In this document: piece after piece, positions 1 through 13,000 of the stretch
Layout: every line of letters begins with the position of its first letter
How positions within the stretch are numbered: position 1 is the stretch's first letter
From: Mactra quadrangularis
Lineage: Eukaryota; Mollusca; Bivalvia; Venerida; Mactridae
Reading direction: 5' to 3'
NCBI GenBank assembly: GCA_025267735.1
Contig: CM046297.1
Location: 28,236,011 to 28,300,010, forward strand
Length of the DNA stretch: 64,000 nucleotides
The notes under the pieces: model-generated
Database searches by the model: none
Seen by the model: the letters and a program-made list of their open reading frames with translations, nothing else
Told to the model about the DNA's origin: nothing
Program-made: the position numbers and the translations under genes

Positions 1-1581
1 GGTCAGGTTTAATACCATGTTCATCGATTATAAATCCTAGATAATTCGTCTCTGATTGTAGAAAACTACACTTCTTAAGTTTTAATTTTAAACCATGCTG
101 TCTTAATCTTTGGAAAACTTCATCAATATGTTTTAAGTGTTGGTCAAGAGATTTGCTAAATATCAAGATATCATCTAGATACGCAACTGCAAATTCTGAT
201 ATACCCTGCAATACTATAGACATCAATTCTTGGAATATACTTGGTGCATTTGAAAGACCAAAAGGCATTTTATTGAACTCGAATAGCCCTTTATGACATG
301 CGAAGGCGGTGAGTTGTTTACTTTCCTCACTAACTAATACCTGCCAATAGCCGCTCTTAAGATCAAGGCTTGTAAAATATTTAGATTTATTGAGTAAAGC
401 CAACACATCATCGATCAAAGGTAATGGAAAAGAGTTCTTGACTGTGATTTCATTTAACTTGCGATAATCAACACAAAACCTTTTCGAACCATCCTTTTTG
501 TCAACAATTACAACCGGAAAACTCCAAGGTGACCTTGAACGACGAATAACCTTAGCTTCTAACATTTCGTCCACAGCTTCATCAATAACCTCTCTATTTT
601 TCAACGGTGTCCTATATGGCCTTTGTTTAATGGGAACATGATCACCAACATTAATTTTCATCTTAACAGTATCGGTATAACCCAAATCAGAGTCCTTTTT
701 AGCAAAAAGATCACAATTCTTAAAAATCAAATTCTCAATTTTTCTTCTATATTTATCATCTACATGTAGATCACTTAAGTCAACCTCTGAATCGTCTTTA
801 TGATTTTTAATCAATGATTTAACTGTATTAACTTCCATCGAGTCTACCTTTGAAATTCTTGCAACTAAACCATGTCTATAAATAGTTTGATGTTTGTCAG
901 AATTATTAACTATTAGTACTGGAATCAACCTTTTGTTATTTAAATTAGAGACTGAATTTATTATTTGTAACCCTGGTTCATTTACCAAGAATCCTCTATC
1001 AATTTGCATGACTTCATAACTTTGATTAGAAGGTAAATCAGGATTATTTCTTACTTTACCATAGCACAGTTTAGCAGATCTAGGTTTGATTGTAATTCTT
1101 TTATTTACTCTCACTGTAGAAGCTATGTGAATATCTTCAACTAAGTCAGCATAAAATTTTTCTTTAACTCTAATTTTCTTTAAGTCCAAATAAATTCTAA
1201 CTCTATTTTCTTTCATAAAATCGAGACCTAAGATGAGGTTTCTATTTAAATTGTCTACAATTTGAAATTCTTGATTAATCTCTGTACCAGCTATTTTGAA
1301 TGTAACGTTAACACATCCCAAAACTTTCAGTGGCGTAGCACTAGCAGACTGCAACTCAATGTTTTTAGACCTTAACTTAGGTTTAACCTTAAGTTTGTCA
1401 TACACTCTCTTATGCATTAACGAAACCTCAGCGCCAGTATCAACTAAAGATCTATAAGACTGATTAAAAATTTTAATTATGCACGAATTTGGATTACCAG
1501 ATGTTTGAATTTTGTATTTACTTTTACTTAGTTTATTTTTATTACTCTTCTCATTGACCTCAACATGAGAAGAGCTATTTA
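1..1581 (-). CDS. pol: Pol polyprotein (protease + reverse transcriptase), partial
   Basis: The pol frame is -1 relative to gag and stays open from 1651 to the window edge. The coordinates given begin at the first codon read after frameshifting. There is no stop-free ATG-led start upstream, so expression depends on the frameshift. An aspartic protease comes first: the catalytic LVDTGA motif is centred on 1431-1447, with an ILGLDF flap-side motif downstream. After a linker comes reverse transcriptase: an FTSLDLKSGYWQV block near 360-400 and the catalytic YLDD at 170-181, then a YLGF block near the edge. The C-terminal RT, RNase H and integrase are cut off by the window. Confidence 0.92.
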
Positions 1582-1588
1582 GTTTAAA
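1545..1588 (-). promoter_or_regulatory. Programmed -1 ribosomal frameshift signal (gag-pol)
   Basis: On the minus strand: slippery heptamer T TTA AAC in the gag frame (1588-1582), then a 7-nt spacer starting with the gag TAA stop (1581-1575), then a hairpin with arms CTCTTCTCAT (1574-1565) and ATGAGAAGAG (1554-1545), a perfect 10-bp stem with a 10-nt loop. Slipping one base back after AAC leads straight into the open pol frame. Heptamer type, spacer length and stem all match the canonical -1 signal. Confidence 0.9.
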
Positions 1589-2448
1589 TGTTTTTGTCCA
1601 AATGAAAATTCTTTTCCAAACAACCGACCATGCCCTTGAGATTTTGAAGGTCTACCCAATTCACAATCAACACTAATGTGTCCTTCTTTATTACAATTAA
1701 AACATCTGACTACATTTACTTTCCTACATACTGAAGCCTTATGTCCTGGCTTACTGCATTTAAAACATTTGGATTTTCGCATGTGCGATACATCCATTGG
1801 TTCATGACCATTAGAACTACCCGAACTATTAGTCGAGTCTTCCTTTGCATGTGTGATGTTTACTCTTTGTCTCAAAGTATTTTCGTTAGTTGCTATGGCT
1901 AACGCTTCATTCAAATTTCCAGGGTTTCTTCTTAAAATTGTTATTTTAAGGGAATCATTTGTTAATCCCATTACAAAGAAATCAATCGACTGCGCGCCAA
2001 CCACTGGGTCATTGATATTCGCGAAAGCAACCTCCGCTATCGAAATTAACCTTTCGGCATATTGTTGGAGACCCTCCCCAGATTTTTGTTTGACTTGCCT
2101 TAGCATCGTAAGGGCGATATGAGGATCTTTAATGTCTGAGAAAGCTATAGCTAGAGCTCTCTTTAGTTCTTGCCATGTTGCTGCGGGCTGTTCTTCTCTA
2201 TGTCTGGCAATAAAGCCACTAACTGCCCCCCTTGCCGTTTGATAAGCAAGCATGATACACGTGTTCTCGTCCAAATGTGTGAGAACTCGATATTTTTCAA
2301 TCGATTTAACCCATTCTCTAAACTGTTGAGGGTTTCCGCCAAATTCGGGAACGACATTTTTAACACCTTGCGATGCCAAAACCGTAGTTATATTCTGCAT
2401 TTGATGAGACAGATTTGTGAAGACTTCAGCAAATTCAGCCATTATCAA
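1579..2448 (-). CDS. gag: Gag polyprotein of Ty3/Gypsy-type element
   Basis: 289 residues. Residues about 30-200 form a capsid-like retrotransposon Gag domain: an FGG..Q.FREW motif near 36-46, then helical segments ending in an LRRNP stretch near 172-176. Two CCHC zinc knuckles follow, CX2CX4HX4C at residues 228-241 and 249-262; these bind element RNA during packaging. The ATG at 2448 is followed by a second Met codon two residues on, so the exact start is uncertain by two residues. The stop codon directly follows a slippery TTTAAAC heptamer (1588-1582), so a fraction of ribosomes should continue into pol. The frame is intact throughout. Confidence 0.92.
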   Translation of the reverse strand: MIMAEFAEVFTNLSHQMQNITTVLASQGVKNVVPEFGGNPQQFREWVKSIEKYRVLTHLDENTCIMLAYQTARGAVSGFIARHREEQPAATWQELKRALAIAFSDIKDPHIALTMLRQVKQKSGEGLQQYAERLISIAEVAFANINDPVVGAQSIDFFVMGLTNDSLKITILRRNPGNLNEALAIATNENTLRQRVNITHAKEDSTNSSGSSNGHEPMDVSHMRKSKCFKCSKPGHKASVCRKVNVVRCFNCNKEGHISVDCELGRPSKSQGHGRLFGKEFSFGQKHLN

Positions 2449-2732
2449 TTCTTAATAAATGTGATCTTAAAAAATATCAAAAATCTAAAATTTATCTGAA
2501 TCTAAATTAATAAATTAATTTATTCATTGAATTCAAACTCTTTTTAAACTTAGTACAACTAAATTCAAAAATTCAAAATTTCTAGCCTAGCATGATCATT
2601 GTCAGTTTTTTTTTTTCAAAATTATATATCTACTTAAAATTCATATCATCGCGATCGGCCAATGTCCAAAAATGCTACAGAATAAAAGAGGACTTACCAA
2701 CTCGAATCCTGGTCACGCAGCAATTAACGCCT

Positions 2733-3592
2733 TGTAACGTTACCATGACCATCAATCCAAAACAAACTCAACTCAAAACTTCTTCTGATCGTATAGTGGT
2801 TTATTAAAATTGTTTATAACACAAGTTCGTTACTCGAGTTGTCTTTTAATTCTTAGCATAATTTGAAAATTTAAGTCTGACAAAAAAACTCTACATAAAA
2901 ATCTAAAAATCAATCTTCAAACTCCAATCTAATCTCTAGTCTAACCAAAATACATCTCAATCTCGATCTTAACTCAAGCTCCTACTCAAACCTCTGCCTA
3001 AGCCCTTGTCTCGGCTTTTCTGTCTATTCAAAACGGCGCACGACCTTTATAGTATAAATGAACAAAGAAATGTCGTCATGTCCTTCACCCAGCCTCGCAC
3101 TTTCCAATTATAAAAATGATGAAATTTTAACATGTAGTCCAATCATGACGGGAACAAAAGATTGCATCACATTATGAAATTCGTTCACTAGGACGATGCA
3201 ACACCTGCAAAAGTCGGTGAGCAAAACAAGTTGACCTTTGATGGAACAAAGGGATTCCACATCCTTTATGTCTATAACCTACGTGATCAGAATCATGCGC
3301 TATATAACACGTGCATAATTCTTCGTGTAAACAGGTTGACGTTTAGAGAGACAAAGGATTGGCACCTCATAATGTCTGCAATCTATCCCAGTAGGTCAAT
3401 GCTATAGCATGCCTACTTGTCACCAGAATCTCGGTGAACAAATAATTTAACATTTAACTTTTGCCAAAAATACTTGAGGCTGTGCCAATTTAACTTATCG
3501 TGCATTCTGGCTGTGTGAAAGGTATGTCCGACTATGGAAAGCGTTAACTAATCATCACAAAATTCTTAATTCCCAAAAGCAATTACGTTACA
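2733..3592 (-). repeat. 5' long terminal repeat of the retrotransposon
   Basis: On the minus strand the segment begins TGTAACGT (3592-3585) and ends ACGTTACA (2740-2733), a perfect 8-bp terminal inverted repeat with the TGT...ACA ends usual for this class. It contains a TATA box (TATAAAGG on minus, 3051-3044) and a poly(A) signal AATAAA (2805-2800). This fits U3 of about 560 bp, an R region near 3015-2783, and a short U5. The boundaries are inferred from these signals because the second LTR is not in the window. Confidence 0.75.
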
Positions 3593-3747
3593 CATCAGAG
3601 CCTGATTCTGTCTTCAAAGAGACACACGTTACTGATCCATCTGACGTCTTTGGTCTGATGCGGTTGTTTATTAATTGATCTACAGTTGATATAGTGCGTT
3701 AATTTCTTCATTTATCAAGATAACATTATTTCTGGACAGACGAAGTT
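3593..3747 (+). promoter_or_regulatory. Immediate upstream region of the GPCR gene
   Basis: This 155-bp stretch lies between the retrotransposon LTR and the receptor ATG. It contains AT-rich sequence but no clear TATA or CCAAT element. The 5' UTR may include an upstream exon, because a CAG/ACG acceptor-like site sits at about 3737, near the ATG. The original promoter may lie beyond the inserted element. Confidence 0.3.
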
Positions 3748-4075
3748 ATGTTAGACGTGGGTAATAGTAACGTATCTTCAAACAATTCAGCAGGAATCAC
3801 TGATGAGAGACTGGAAGTTGGATGGAGGAAAATACTTATTGCTACTTTACTGTTCTTAGTGACGTTTGCTACCATTTTCGGCAATGTGCTGGTACTGGTA
3901 GCTGTGAAAACAGAAAAGAAATTACGGACGGCATTTAATTATTACATTGTAAATTTGGCTATCACTGATGTCGGAGTGGCTGTCACTGCTATGAGCTTTA
4001 TGGCAACTCATACTGTCCTCGGCTATTGGCCTTTTGGAGAATTTCTTTGCGCTGTGTGGATTTTCTTCGATTATG
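3748..4075 (+). CDS. GPCR exon 1 (N-terminus to TM3 start)
   Basis: Encodes the N-terminus, TM1 (about residues 28-53), TM2 (about 64-86) and the beginning of TM3 up to D108-Y109. It ends after the first base of the G110 codon at a good donor (TATG/GTAAGC). The ATG at 3748 is the first in frame and gives a normal short extracellular N-terminus. Confidence 0.92.
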
Positions 4076-7000
4076 GTAAGCGTTTTAGATTAAATATTTT
4101 ATCTAAGATTAATTGACTTACTTATTGTGAAATACGATTTCAACTGATAACGTCCAGAAACATTATTTGAGAGTATAAATATAATGTGTTATACGATGTA
4201 ATTTTAAAAATAATTAAACATTTTTGGTTATTTTCTAATGACCGCAGCAGGAAACAGTATTGTACAATTGTTCATCTGAATTAATTGATACAGTAAATAA
4301 TGTAAAAATAAAACAATGCTGAAAATCTGAACAAATTAATGTATAAAACGACATATTAAGAAATGCTTCACATTTTAAAATGCTTTTGAAATAGAGACTG
4401 AACGCATTTAATTGTTTCTCTGTCATTTGTCCTTTTAGGTCTTTTGAAACGAATGTTATCTATTTTTAAATCCATATTATTTACTGTTGCTGTTCCTGGT
4501 GTGTTTTCAGATTCATTTACATCAAATTACATATTATCAGTTATATGTGTATACATAGGAGTAAATTAAAATAAAATATGTATTAACTATGTTTAAGGTA
4601 CTCATTCACAGATTTCAACTTAAATATCTTATATATATTTCCTAAAACTATCAAAATTGTATGGAAATATTTTTGGAAGCAGGAAAGTAGTGTTCTGATA
4701 ATGACAGTTTTAGTCCAAATTGACATACAACTGCAAACTACGGTGTTTCATGTAGTAAATATCTACCTTGTATGTCACGGCAAAGACAATTTTAGTTCAT
4801 TGTTTGTGACTTTTATTGTATATTTCTTGATACATATATGTCAGTTTGTCTTAAAATAATAAGAATTAATTTTTTGACACAATTACAGACACTGACTGGT
4901 ATTTTGAAATTATAGAAAAAATAAACTAAATCTGTGAACTAGTACCTTAAATGGCTGTCGTGTAAAATACTTGCTGAAGCAACATTAATTTCAGTATTTC
5001 CAAAGATGTGAATGCAGAAGGAGAAACATGAATGATTTCAAAGGTGTGCATAGCATTCACAAGCGCTTCGCACGCAACTGACACTAGTATTGTATAATGT
5101 ATATCGTTTCACACGCAATAGGCACAGCCACGAGTTACCGACGGCATCACACCCATAACAACTCTTCTACACGATCACTCAAATAACACTAACGAAAGTA
5201 TCATTATGCGCTTTGTAACTGGTTAACCGCTAAACCCAGATATTTAACTATTCCAGGAACTGTAAGAAGGTTGACTGACCGCCGTAACATGACCTATACA
5301 ATGTGTTGCTACGGCGTTAAACTCAACCCATAAGGCACGAACTCAAATAATGTCATACAAAATATTTCTTTGTTTAGCAATCGATTAATATGGCTGAAAA
5401 ATAAAACCCTACTTGTTTATTAACCACTTTGGTCACTAAATTGATCTCTGATACTTACAATTCATCAGTATTTCTATATTTTTTGTATTCTGTAGAAATA
5501 TGTCTTCAAAATATCAGGGATTCTATATAACAGGGATTTGTAAGAAGTGCTTTTTATAATTTTCTCAGTCGTCACTGTCTAAAACTGGGTGAAGCTGGCT
5601 GTACAAAATATTCCAGAGTTTAAAAACTTGATTTATGTGTTTGTACATGTCATCCATACAACTTCTTATGGTTTCTGAAGTTTTTGACAACATAAATGTT
5701 GCAATTATGACCGAAAATATGATTTAAGGTGATGTAAAATGGGGCTAAAATGGCAGATCGGCGGGAAAATGCATTATTTTGTAAAACAGTCTGTGAGCGT
5801 AATTTACCTCAAAATCATCAAGAAACACATTTTTCCTAACATATATGTCAATTTGGATGGTACTGGTACAAAATTTCATGTGAATATCTTTATTTAAACT
5901 TGTTATACTTGATTTCCGTATTGGCCGAAATAATAGCGACGACAGTGAAATTTGATGAAAATCTTTTACATTTACTTATCGTTGCAAATCCCTGTTATAT
6001 AAAATCCCTGAAAATATCTTTTATATGAAAAGAGCGCTATACAAATGTGGTATATAATAATAAAATGTTCAAACATACCTTACTGATAAGGAAAAATAAG
6101 AATCGACTCAAGAGAAAAAATGTAAAACATTTAAAGTGAACAATTAGTATGGTCAGTTTTATCATTATTGATAATATGTTTATTATTTAGCACTCAGCGA
6201 AAACAAGCCGAAATACTACGAACCATGTTTTTATCAACACATTTGAAATTTTAGGCTAATATGTATTTTTTTAATGTGTACCCTTCAGTCAAATGTAAAA
6301 AAATCGCTTACACTATGCCCGTTCAGATTGAAACTCCGCACACACAAAACATTAATTGAGTAAACTCTGGTCAGTAGCATACCATGTCGTTTTATAACTC
6401 TCTGTGTAAATACAGTTAGGTGTAGTCAGCTTCAAAATAAATGAATCATTTCGACAGCTTCAGAATCTTAACACCCATGCATCAACTGAAAATTTAGTGC
6501 AAGGGATGTTCTTTAAATTACAGAAAGGCACTTTGTGTCTAAGAAAGATATAAATTATTTGATCTTTAATCTCTATTTTTACGCGGAGTTTAAATGGGTT
6601 TGTAAAGTTTTTGAATAGAATTATCTTTGTTTAAATATAATTGTTTTTAAAAAGATTCTTACAAATATTGCGTACAGATTGTGTGTTTATAACAATTGTT
6701 TGTTTCAGAAAATTTCCGCTATTAAGACCACTTTTGTTTTTTGCAAAATCATGCAATTTTTGACAATTATTAAAACCAAATTGCTTAATTTGTGAACAAA
6801 AGGGTTTCTATAAAAAGACCGTTTCGCTAATAAGATCATCGAGCTTGCTGATCTTAATACCACAACTTTACTTTCAATGATCTGCCTCGCAACACTCTGG
6901 TGTTAAATAAGAACGACATGCTCATATAATCATACATGTGTAATCTGCCGCATATGTCATTGGGTTATCTTTTGTTGCATGTTCACATACAATGTTACCA

Positions 7001-10000
7001 TTATCAGGCGGAATTTGAAGCTTTGCATCAATCTCTTCTTGTAAACATGTAGCTATTAACACCGTCTAGATGTGACAATGTCATACTAAAATAGTCACGA
7101 AACTATAAACAACTGCGTGATACCAAGCAGTTTTATAATGCTGTATATATAAGATTACGGAAAATCTTAAAAACTCAGAAAATGTGAGTTTAGTAAGAAC
7201 ATGTTTTCTCATGAAATATATGTATTTCATTAATGATGTGATAAATAATGTTTTGTTTTACGATAGATTATGAGAGAACGAAGTTTAGAGCCTTATACAA
7301 GAATCGTAATGAGCATACTTAATCAAGAATCCCTCTTTATCCATGAGTGGTTTATCTGACTTAGATCCTTGAAGTCAAAAAATGTATTAGTTAAGTAATT
7401 TATTGATACATTTACCTTTGAGACCGCATAACTTGTCTCTGTTGACTTAAATGGTAACCAAATATCTTCTACTGTGACACATTTAATACATACACAAATA
7501 CAATTGTCATAATTTAATGATTTTATCGTTGCATTCGTCTTAGGTCATTTACATCTGCTGACGACACAAATGCAATGATTGTTAAGTCTAAGAAATAAGG
7601 ATATGAAAGTTGTTGCCCGAACACGTCGATTTAGCAGCAAACGCTTTCATCTAGATTGAAGAAGTTTGGTTGCCAAAAAGAAATTGTGGATGCCCGAACT
7701 AAAAAGTGGTTTGTAGACTGTTGCACTGTAGCTCGCCCTAATTTACAATCGCGCCCACAAAACTGTATCAACCACTCAGTCACATTCTCTCTTACGAAAG
7801 AAACTTTAAAATATAATCATATATAGCCCTAACTCTTTCTTAAGGATAACTTGGCTTTTACAACTTAGTTACCTCATTAAATAAAGTTATCATTGGAGGC
7901 TCTTTGTGAAGACTTTGCTTTCCTAACTTATTTGTCCCATCAAGTAATGTTTTATTAGAGGCTCTTTGGGAAGGCTTGGCTTTCCTAACTTAGTTGCCTC
8001 AATTAATAATATTATTATTGGAGGCTTGTAGGGAAGACTTGGCTTTCCTAACTAAAGTTATTTTACAGAACAAATACTGTATTGACGTCTTTATATGTGG
8101 ACTAAAATTGTTCATGGACTGCACGGAAAATAGTCATTTATCTGGTACAACTGTGTTTAAAAATAAACTTTAAACACCTACAACAAAATTTGATAAGAAG
8201 TATAACGACATAAGGATGAACTTATGTAGTATAGAACTTGAATAAGGAGCATACCTATAATCAATTTCTAAATATAATACAAAATTGATAAACTGCTTTG
8301 ATATGCAAGACTACCACACAAAGGTTGTTAACGTATAAAATCATGTTAATAAAAAGTGGATTGGTTCCGTATTAAAATCTATGATAGACATATATATTGT
8401 TAGTGTTATACATTTTGTAATTTCCTTTTCGTTTTCCGCCTGCATGCCTTCAGTAAATTGAAAACCGCTAGATAGGTATAACACGACAATAATAAGACTT
8501 TGAATATTGTTCAGGAATAATGTAGTATATAGAAAAGATAACAAAATGCCAATGTCATTGCGTAATCGCCTTTTACATTATCAAGTCTACTTGTTTTAGG
8601 TTTTATTGTTCCTTATGTGTTTTGTATGTTTTTGCTAAATTGTCGAATAAAGTGTGGGTTGAAGTTTTTACAAAGATAATTTGTTTGTTTTTTGTTCTTA
8701 TATGGACCTGTTTTGGCAAGTGTGGGGTTGTGCATCCTAAAACCTGGTTTAACCCCCCCCCCCCCCCCGTGGCAATTATTTTGCCAATGTCAGTTCCAAG
8801 GCGGAAATTCGTTATGTTTATGTTTAGTTAATTGTTTGTGGCGTTCTTTAAAAAAGTTTAAAGATGTAAAACATCTCCGTCTTTGGTTTTTTTGGTTGTG
8901 TGGAAGGTCAGTGTTTTTATTGTTGTCGTCCCTGGTGTGTTTTTGACTTCTTTTCATATTATTCAAGTATTTTTGTTTTATTATTGATATTGTCACATTC
9001 TATCAACACATTTTATGTATCATTATACTTATCATAATTATGTACCATAAATGAGCATTTAACCCGGGTAGTTGGCACAGTTGGTAACGCGCCTGGATTT
9101 GGAATCTCGTGTCTCGAAGGGGGTACGGGTTTGAATCCCACCCGCGGAGGTTATACCCTCTAATGAAAATTTGACAATAATGTCAATTTTCCTCCATTAA
9201 TAAGATAGATGAAGAAGTTTCTGGCCGTGTGGAAGGGTAGGTGAGTACTGGTTATAGACAAGGGTACAGGAAAGCTAGGTTAGGTGTGCATGACACCGTA
9301 AAATGACCTAAATTGTGTTGACACGGCGTTATACCCAATAAAAAAATCAATGAGCATTCATTGTGCATAGGACGGAGGTATGTCTATACTTATAATTAAA
9401 TTGGATTGTATATAAACACCAAGAAGTTGATCGTGGATTGTATCATTTACCATGGAATTATCTACACCCACTTAACAATGACCTTTGTTAAACATAGTGA
9501 AATCTGTTATATGATACATTACATACTCAAGAAATATGGTGCTTTATCATGTTTCGTCTTCCAGGAAACCATTTCTATACATGTCAATAAAGATCACTAT
9601 TCACATCTGTGTTGCTATACTAAAAACATAATGTTTCGTTTGATCTTACACCTGAATGAAACATTATTAAGTTTTTTTGTGGTTTAACATTAAATCACTC
9701 AGCATAAAAAAAGGGCAAACATTATGACGTGTCACGTGTATCCATAGTAATATACTGTGCCATCAATCTGATTAAAACCCGATCTAAAATTTTCCGCTCG
9801 CCTACTAGCTAGTTTAGACCAGGCCGTTTTCAATCGAGAGTCATGTTCAGGTGACCTTTTCTCATCATAATATTCATGACAAAATAGTTATGATTAGTAT
9901 CATTACACTTATTATAACCATGTACCATAAATGAGCATTTAACTCGGATAGTTGGCGCAGTTGGTAGCGCGCCGAGATTTTGAATCCCGTGTCCCGAAAG

Positions 10001-13000
10001 GTGTACGGGTTCAAATCCCACTCGCTGAGGTTATACCCTTCCATGAAAATTTGACAATTATGTCGATTTAACTCCATTAATAAGATATATGGAGAAGTTA
10101 CTAGCCTTGTGGTAGGTTAGGTGAGTACTGGTTATAGACAAGGGTCCCGAAAAGCTAGCATGAGGGCGCTGGACGCCGTAAAATGACCTAAATTGTGTTG
10201 ACTCGGTGTTAAACCTAATAAATCATTAAGCATTCATTGTGCATAGGGTGGAGGTATGTCTATACTTATAATTAAATTGGATTGTATATAAACACCAAGA
10301 AGTTGATCGTGGACTGTATCATTAATTTTACCAAGGAATTATCTACACAATGACCTTTGTTAAACATAGTAAAATCTGTTATATGATACATTACAAACTC
10401 AAGAAATATGGTGCTTTATCATGTTTCGTCTTCCAGGAAACCATTTCTATACATGTCAATAAAGATCACTGTTTCACATCTGTGTTGCTATACTAAAAAC
10501 ATAATGTTTCGTTTGATCTTACACCTGAATGAAACATTATTAAGTTTTTTTGTGGTTTAACATTAAACCACTGAACACAAAAAGGGCAAACATAATGACG
10601 TGTCACGTGTATCCATAGTGATATACTGTGCCATCCATCTCAATCTGATTAAAACCCGATCTAAAATTTTCCGCTCGCCTACTCGCTAGTTTAGATTTGG
10701 TCGTTTTCAATCGAAGGCCACGTTCAGGTGACCTTTTCTCATCATAATATTCATGACGAAATTGTTATGATTAGTTGTTATGATAACTTGTTTACATCAT
10801 CTATGTCACGCAATTTGAAATGAGCCGCCCAATCGCAGACTGTGAATAATACCGCTGTTAAATTAGCTCGCAAACCTTGGTCTAAAATAGAAATTACGAA
10901 ATCAAAATGCTATTAATAGTGTTTCGTCTAGATAAAAGCTACACATTGATTGGTCGACATAAAGGTCATCTCGACGTGACCCTCCATTTAGATTTTAGAG
11001 ATCCTGTACGACAACAGAACATCTGTTTACTGAGATTGCATCCATCTATAAAATTCCTCCACACATTCACAATTTACATTGAACTAAATAGATTTCCAGA
11101 ATGTTGTAAAAGCAGTTTATAGTTAAATGATTTTCAAGTTTGCTTTTTGAAATCAGCACATTTGTTTATGGATATGAAATTACAAAATAACTCAAACTTT
11201 ATGCTGATTCATCGTGATACATGGAAAATTGTTTAGGAAGCTTATAGATCACTGCAAATCAAAAAAAGGAAATGTACCAATAGAAATTTTGTTTCACCTG
11301 CATGAAAATGAATCAAATAGACAATGATATATTAATTATCATTCTAACTTCAGCTTGAAATTTGTAGCAACTCAATTATTTGTTTTGTGAAGGAGCTTTT
11401 GGAGGTCAGTGTATATTGTAATACATCTATTGTAGTTCTTGGTCAAAAGGAACTTCGAGATAAAAATGATCATGCATACCTCAAGTTATTTTTCTACAAT
11501 AGTTTTTCTTATTGGATTTAACGTCTTATTCAACACATATTTAGGTCATATATACGACGGCCAGCTCTTCCTATTGTAGGTTTCCTTGAAACTTTATCTA
11601 TCACCAGTACTAACTTACCCTACCACGAGGCCCACAACTCATAGGGTATGACCTACCGCGACCGGGCTCGAACCCGCGATCTCCGGATTCGAAGTCAGAC
11701 ATGCTAACCACTACGCAACGGCCGCGGTTTTATTCAATAATAAAAAGCTTATTCATGTAACATAGTTCAATCATATCATATCTTCATAAACGTATTAATG
11801 TTGGTTTCAAATTTGCCAAGATAACCCTTTGTTAGCTTTTATCATGGATAAATGTTTATTGGTTTGATAAAAAAACATGATTTTGTCCGAAGAGTTTAAA
11901 ATGGACACTCTATATAAACGTATTACAAACACAAAACTAAATATATTGACTATACAGATCATTTTCAGATAGTAAGCTTACATTTTGTAAGTATGTCCAT
12001 AACACTGATATTATGGGGATAATGTTTAGATAACACTTTGTAGATATACGGATATGTTGTCTAAAAACAAGACAAGTTTATTTAAAGAGTACAAATATAT
12101 GCGATTTATTTTACGTGCTTCATAACAATAAGGCGTTTAGAGGATACATTTAATGACGTTTGGGATAATGAAAAATCTGACTAGCTTTTCACACACAAAA
12201 ATACAAAAAAAAATCGTAAGTCAAAAGCAAGAAACTTCAATAATAGGTCACTTTTGGCCAATCAATTCGAAATGTTATTGAGTTATGTAGAATATTATAT
12301 ACTTTTTGAACATCACATTCTAGTTATCTTTATTAACCTTTTGACTTTGAACTGCAAAACTATGAAATTGACTTACGATTACTTTTTTCGTAAGAAGTTT
12401 TATGTAAAGGTGCACTTATTTGCTAGAATATCGTTCAGTTTTGTCTAAAGTTATTTTCAACGACTGAATATTTAACTGTTTTGATTGGCTAACAATTAAG
12501 TCGCAGTAATCTTAAATTTCATATATTTGTTGTGTATCGACTATTTGTAATAGGAAACGAGTTTGTTAAACTTTTGATAATTATAGTGTACGTTACATCT
12601 TAATTTCAAAACATTGTTGAAGCTAATTTGTATTACTTTTAACTATGTTGATGTATTAAAGTCTCGAAAACAGATTTTGAGCTTAATATGTTAGTAAAGT
12701 AAAAGTAATTTAATTTTATAGTCTAAGTTTCATGCTTACGCACGTTCACCGGCTTTACAGCTATTAGCCCTGGGCATTGGGCTACTGGTATCTATCTATC
12801 AATCCCCCTGAGGAGTCTTTTTTTATTCCGCTTATTAGTGCAGCCGACAAATTGGCGCAACGGAAATTATACCACCCTCGCAGGTACCCATTTACACCTA
12901 GGTTGAGTGAAGCAATCGCAGGTAAATTTCTTGCTCAAGGAAATTAGCAGTGCCCCTGGATGGATTCGAACCCAGGACCTCTCGATCCATAAGCGCGCGT

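Larger units (their letters stand above)
1..3592 (-). mobile_element. Ty3/Gypsy-type LTR retrotransposon, 5' part
   Basis: Read on the minus strand the order is LTR (3592-2733), about 285 nt of leader, gag, then pol running off the window at position 1. Gag and Pol frames contain no premature stops, so the copy looks young and possibly functional. RNase H, integrase and the 3' LTR are outside the window, so the LTR pair cannot be compared for age. Protease-then-RT order with a two-knuckle Gag suggests a Ty3/Gypsy (Metaviridae-like) element; the clade is not determined. A tRNA-3'-end-like stretch near 2696-2722 may be the primer-binding site, but its match to a tRNA is imperfect. The LTR edge lies 155 bp upstream of the GPCR start codon. 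Confidence 0.9.
9013..10770 (+). repeat. Direct tandem duplication, two copies of about 880 bp
   Basis: Roughly 9013-9892 and 9893-10770 match along their length with an offset of 876-880 bp; examples are TGTACCATAAATGAGCATTT at 9041 and 9921, and the sequence around 9405 and 10281. Each copy carries a SINE family A insertion at the same position, so the SINE predates the duplication. The copies differ by scattered substitutions and small indels. Confidence 0.85.

Noticed and set aside
2696..2722. Primer-binding site of the retrotransposon
   Set aside because: It looks like the complement of a tRNA 3' end, but it starts TGC rather than TGG and about 10 nt from the LTR edge, so not listed as a feature.
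11640..11726. tRNA-Arg-like gene on the minus strand
   Set aside because: The anticodon stem mispairs and a SINE body and tail follow; called SINE family D.
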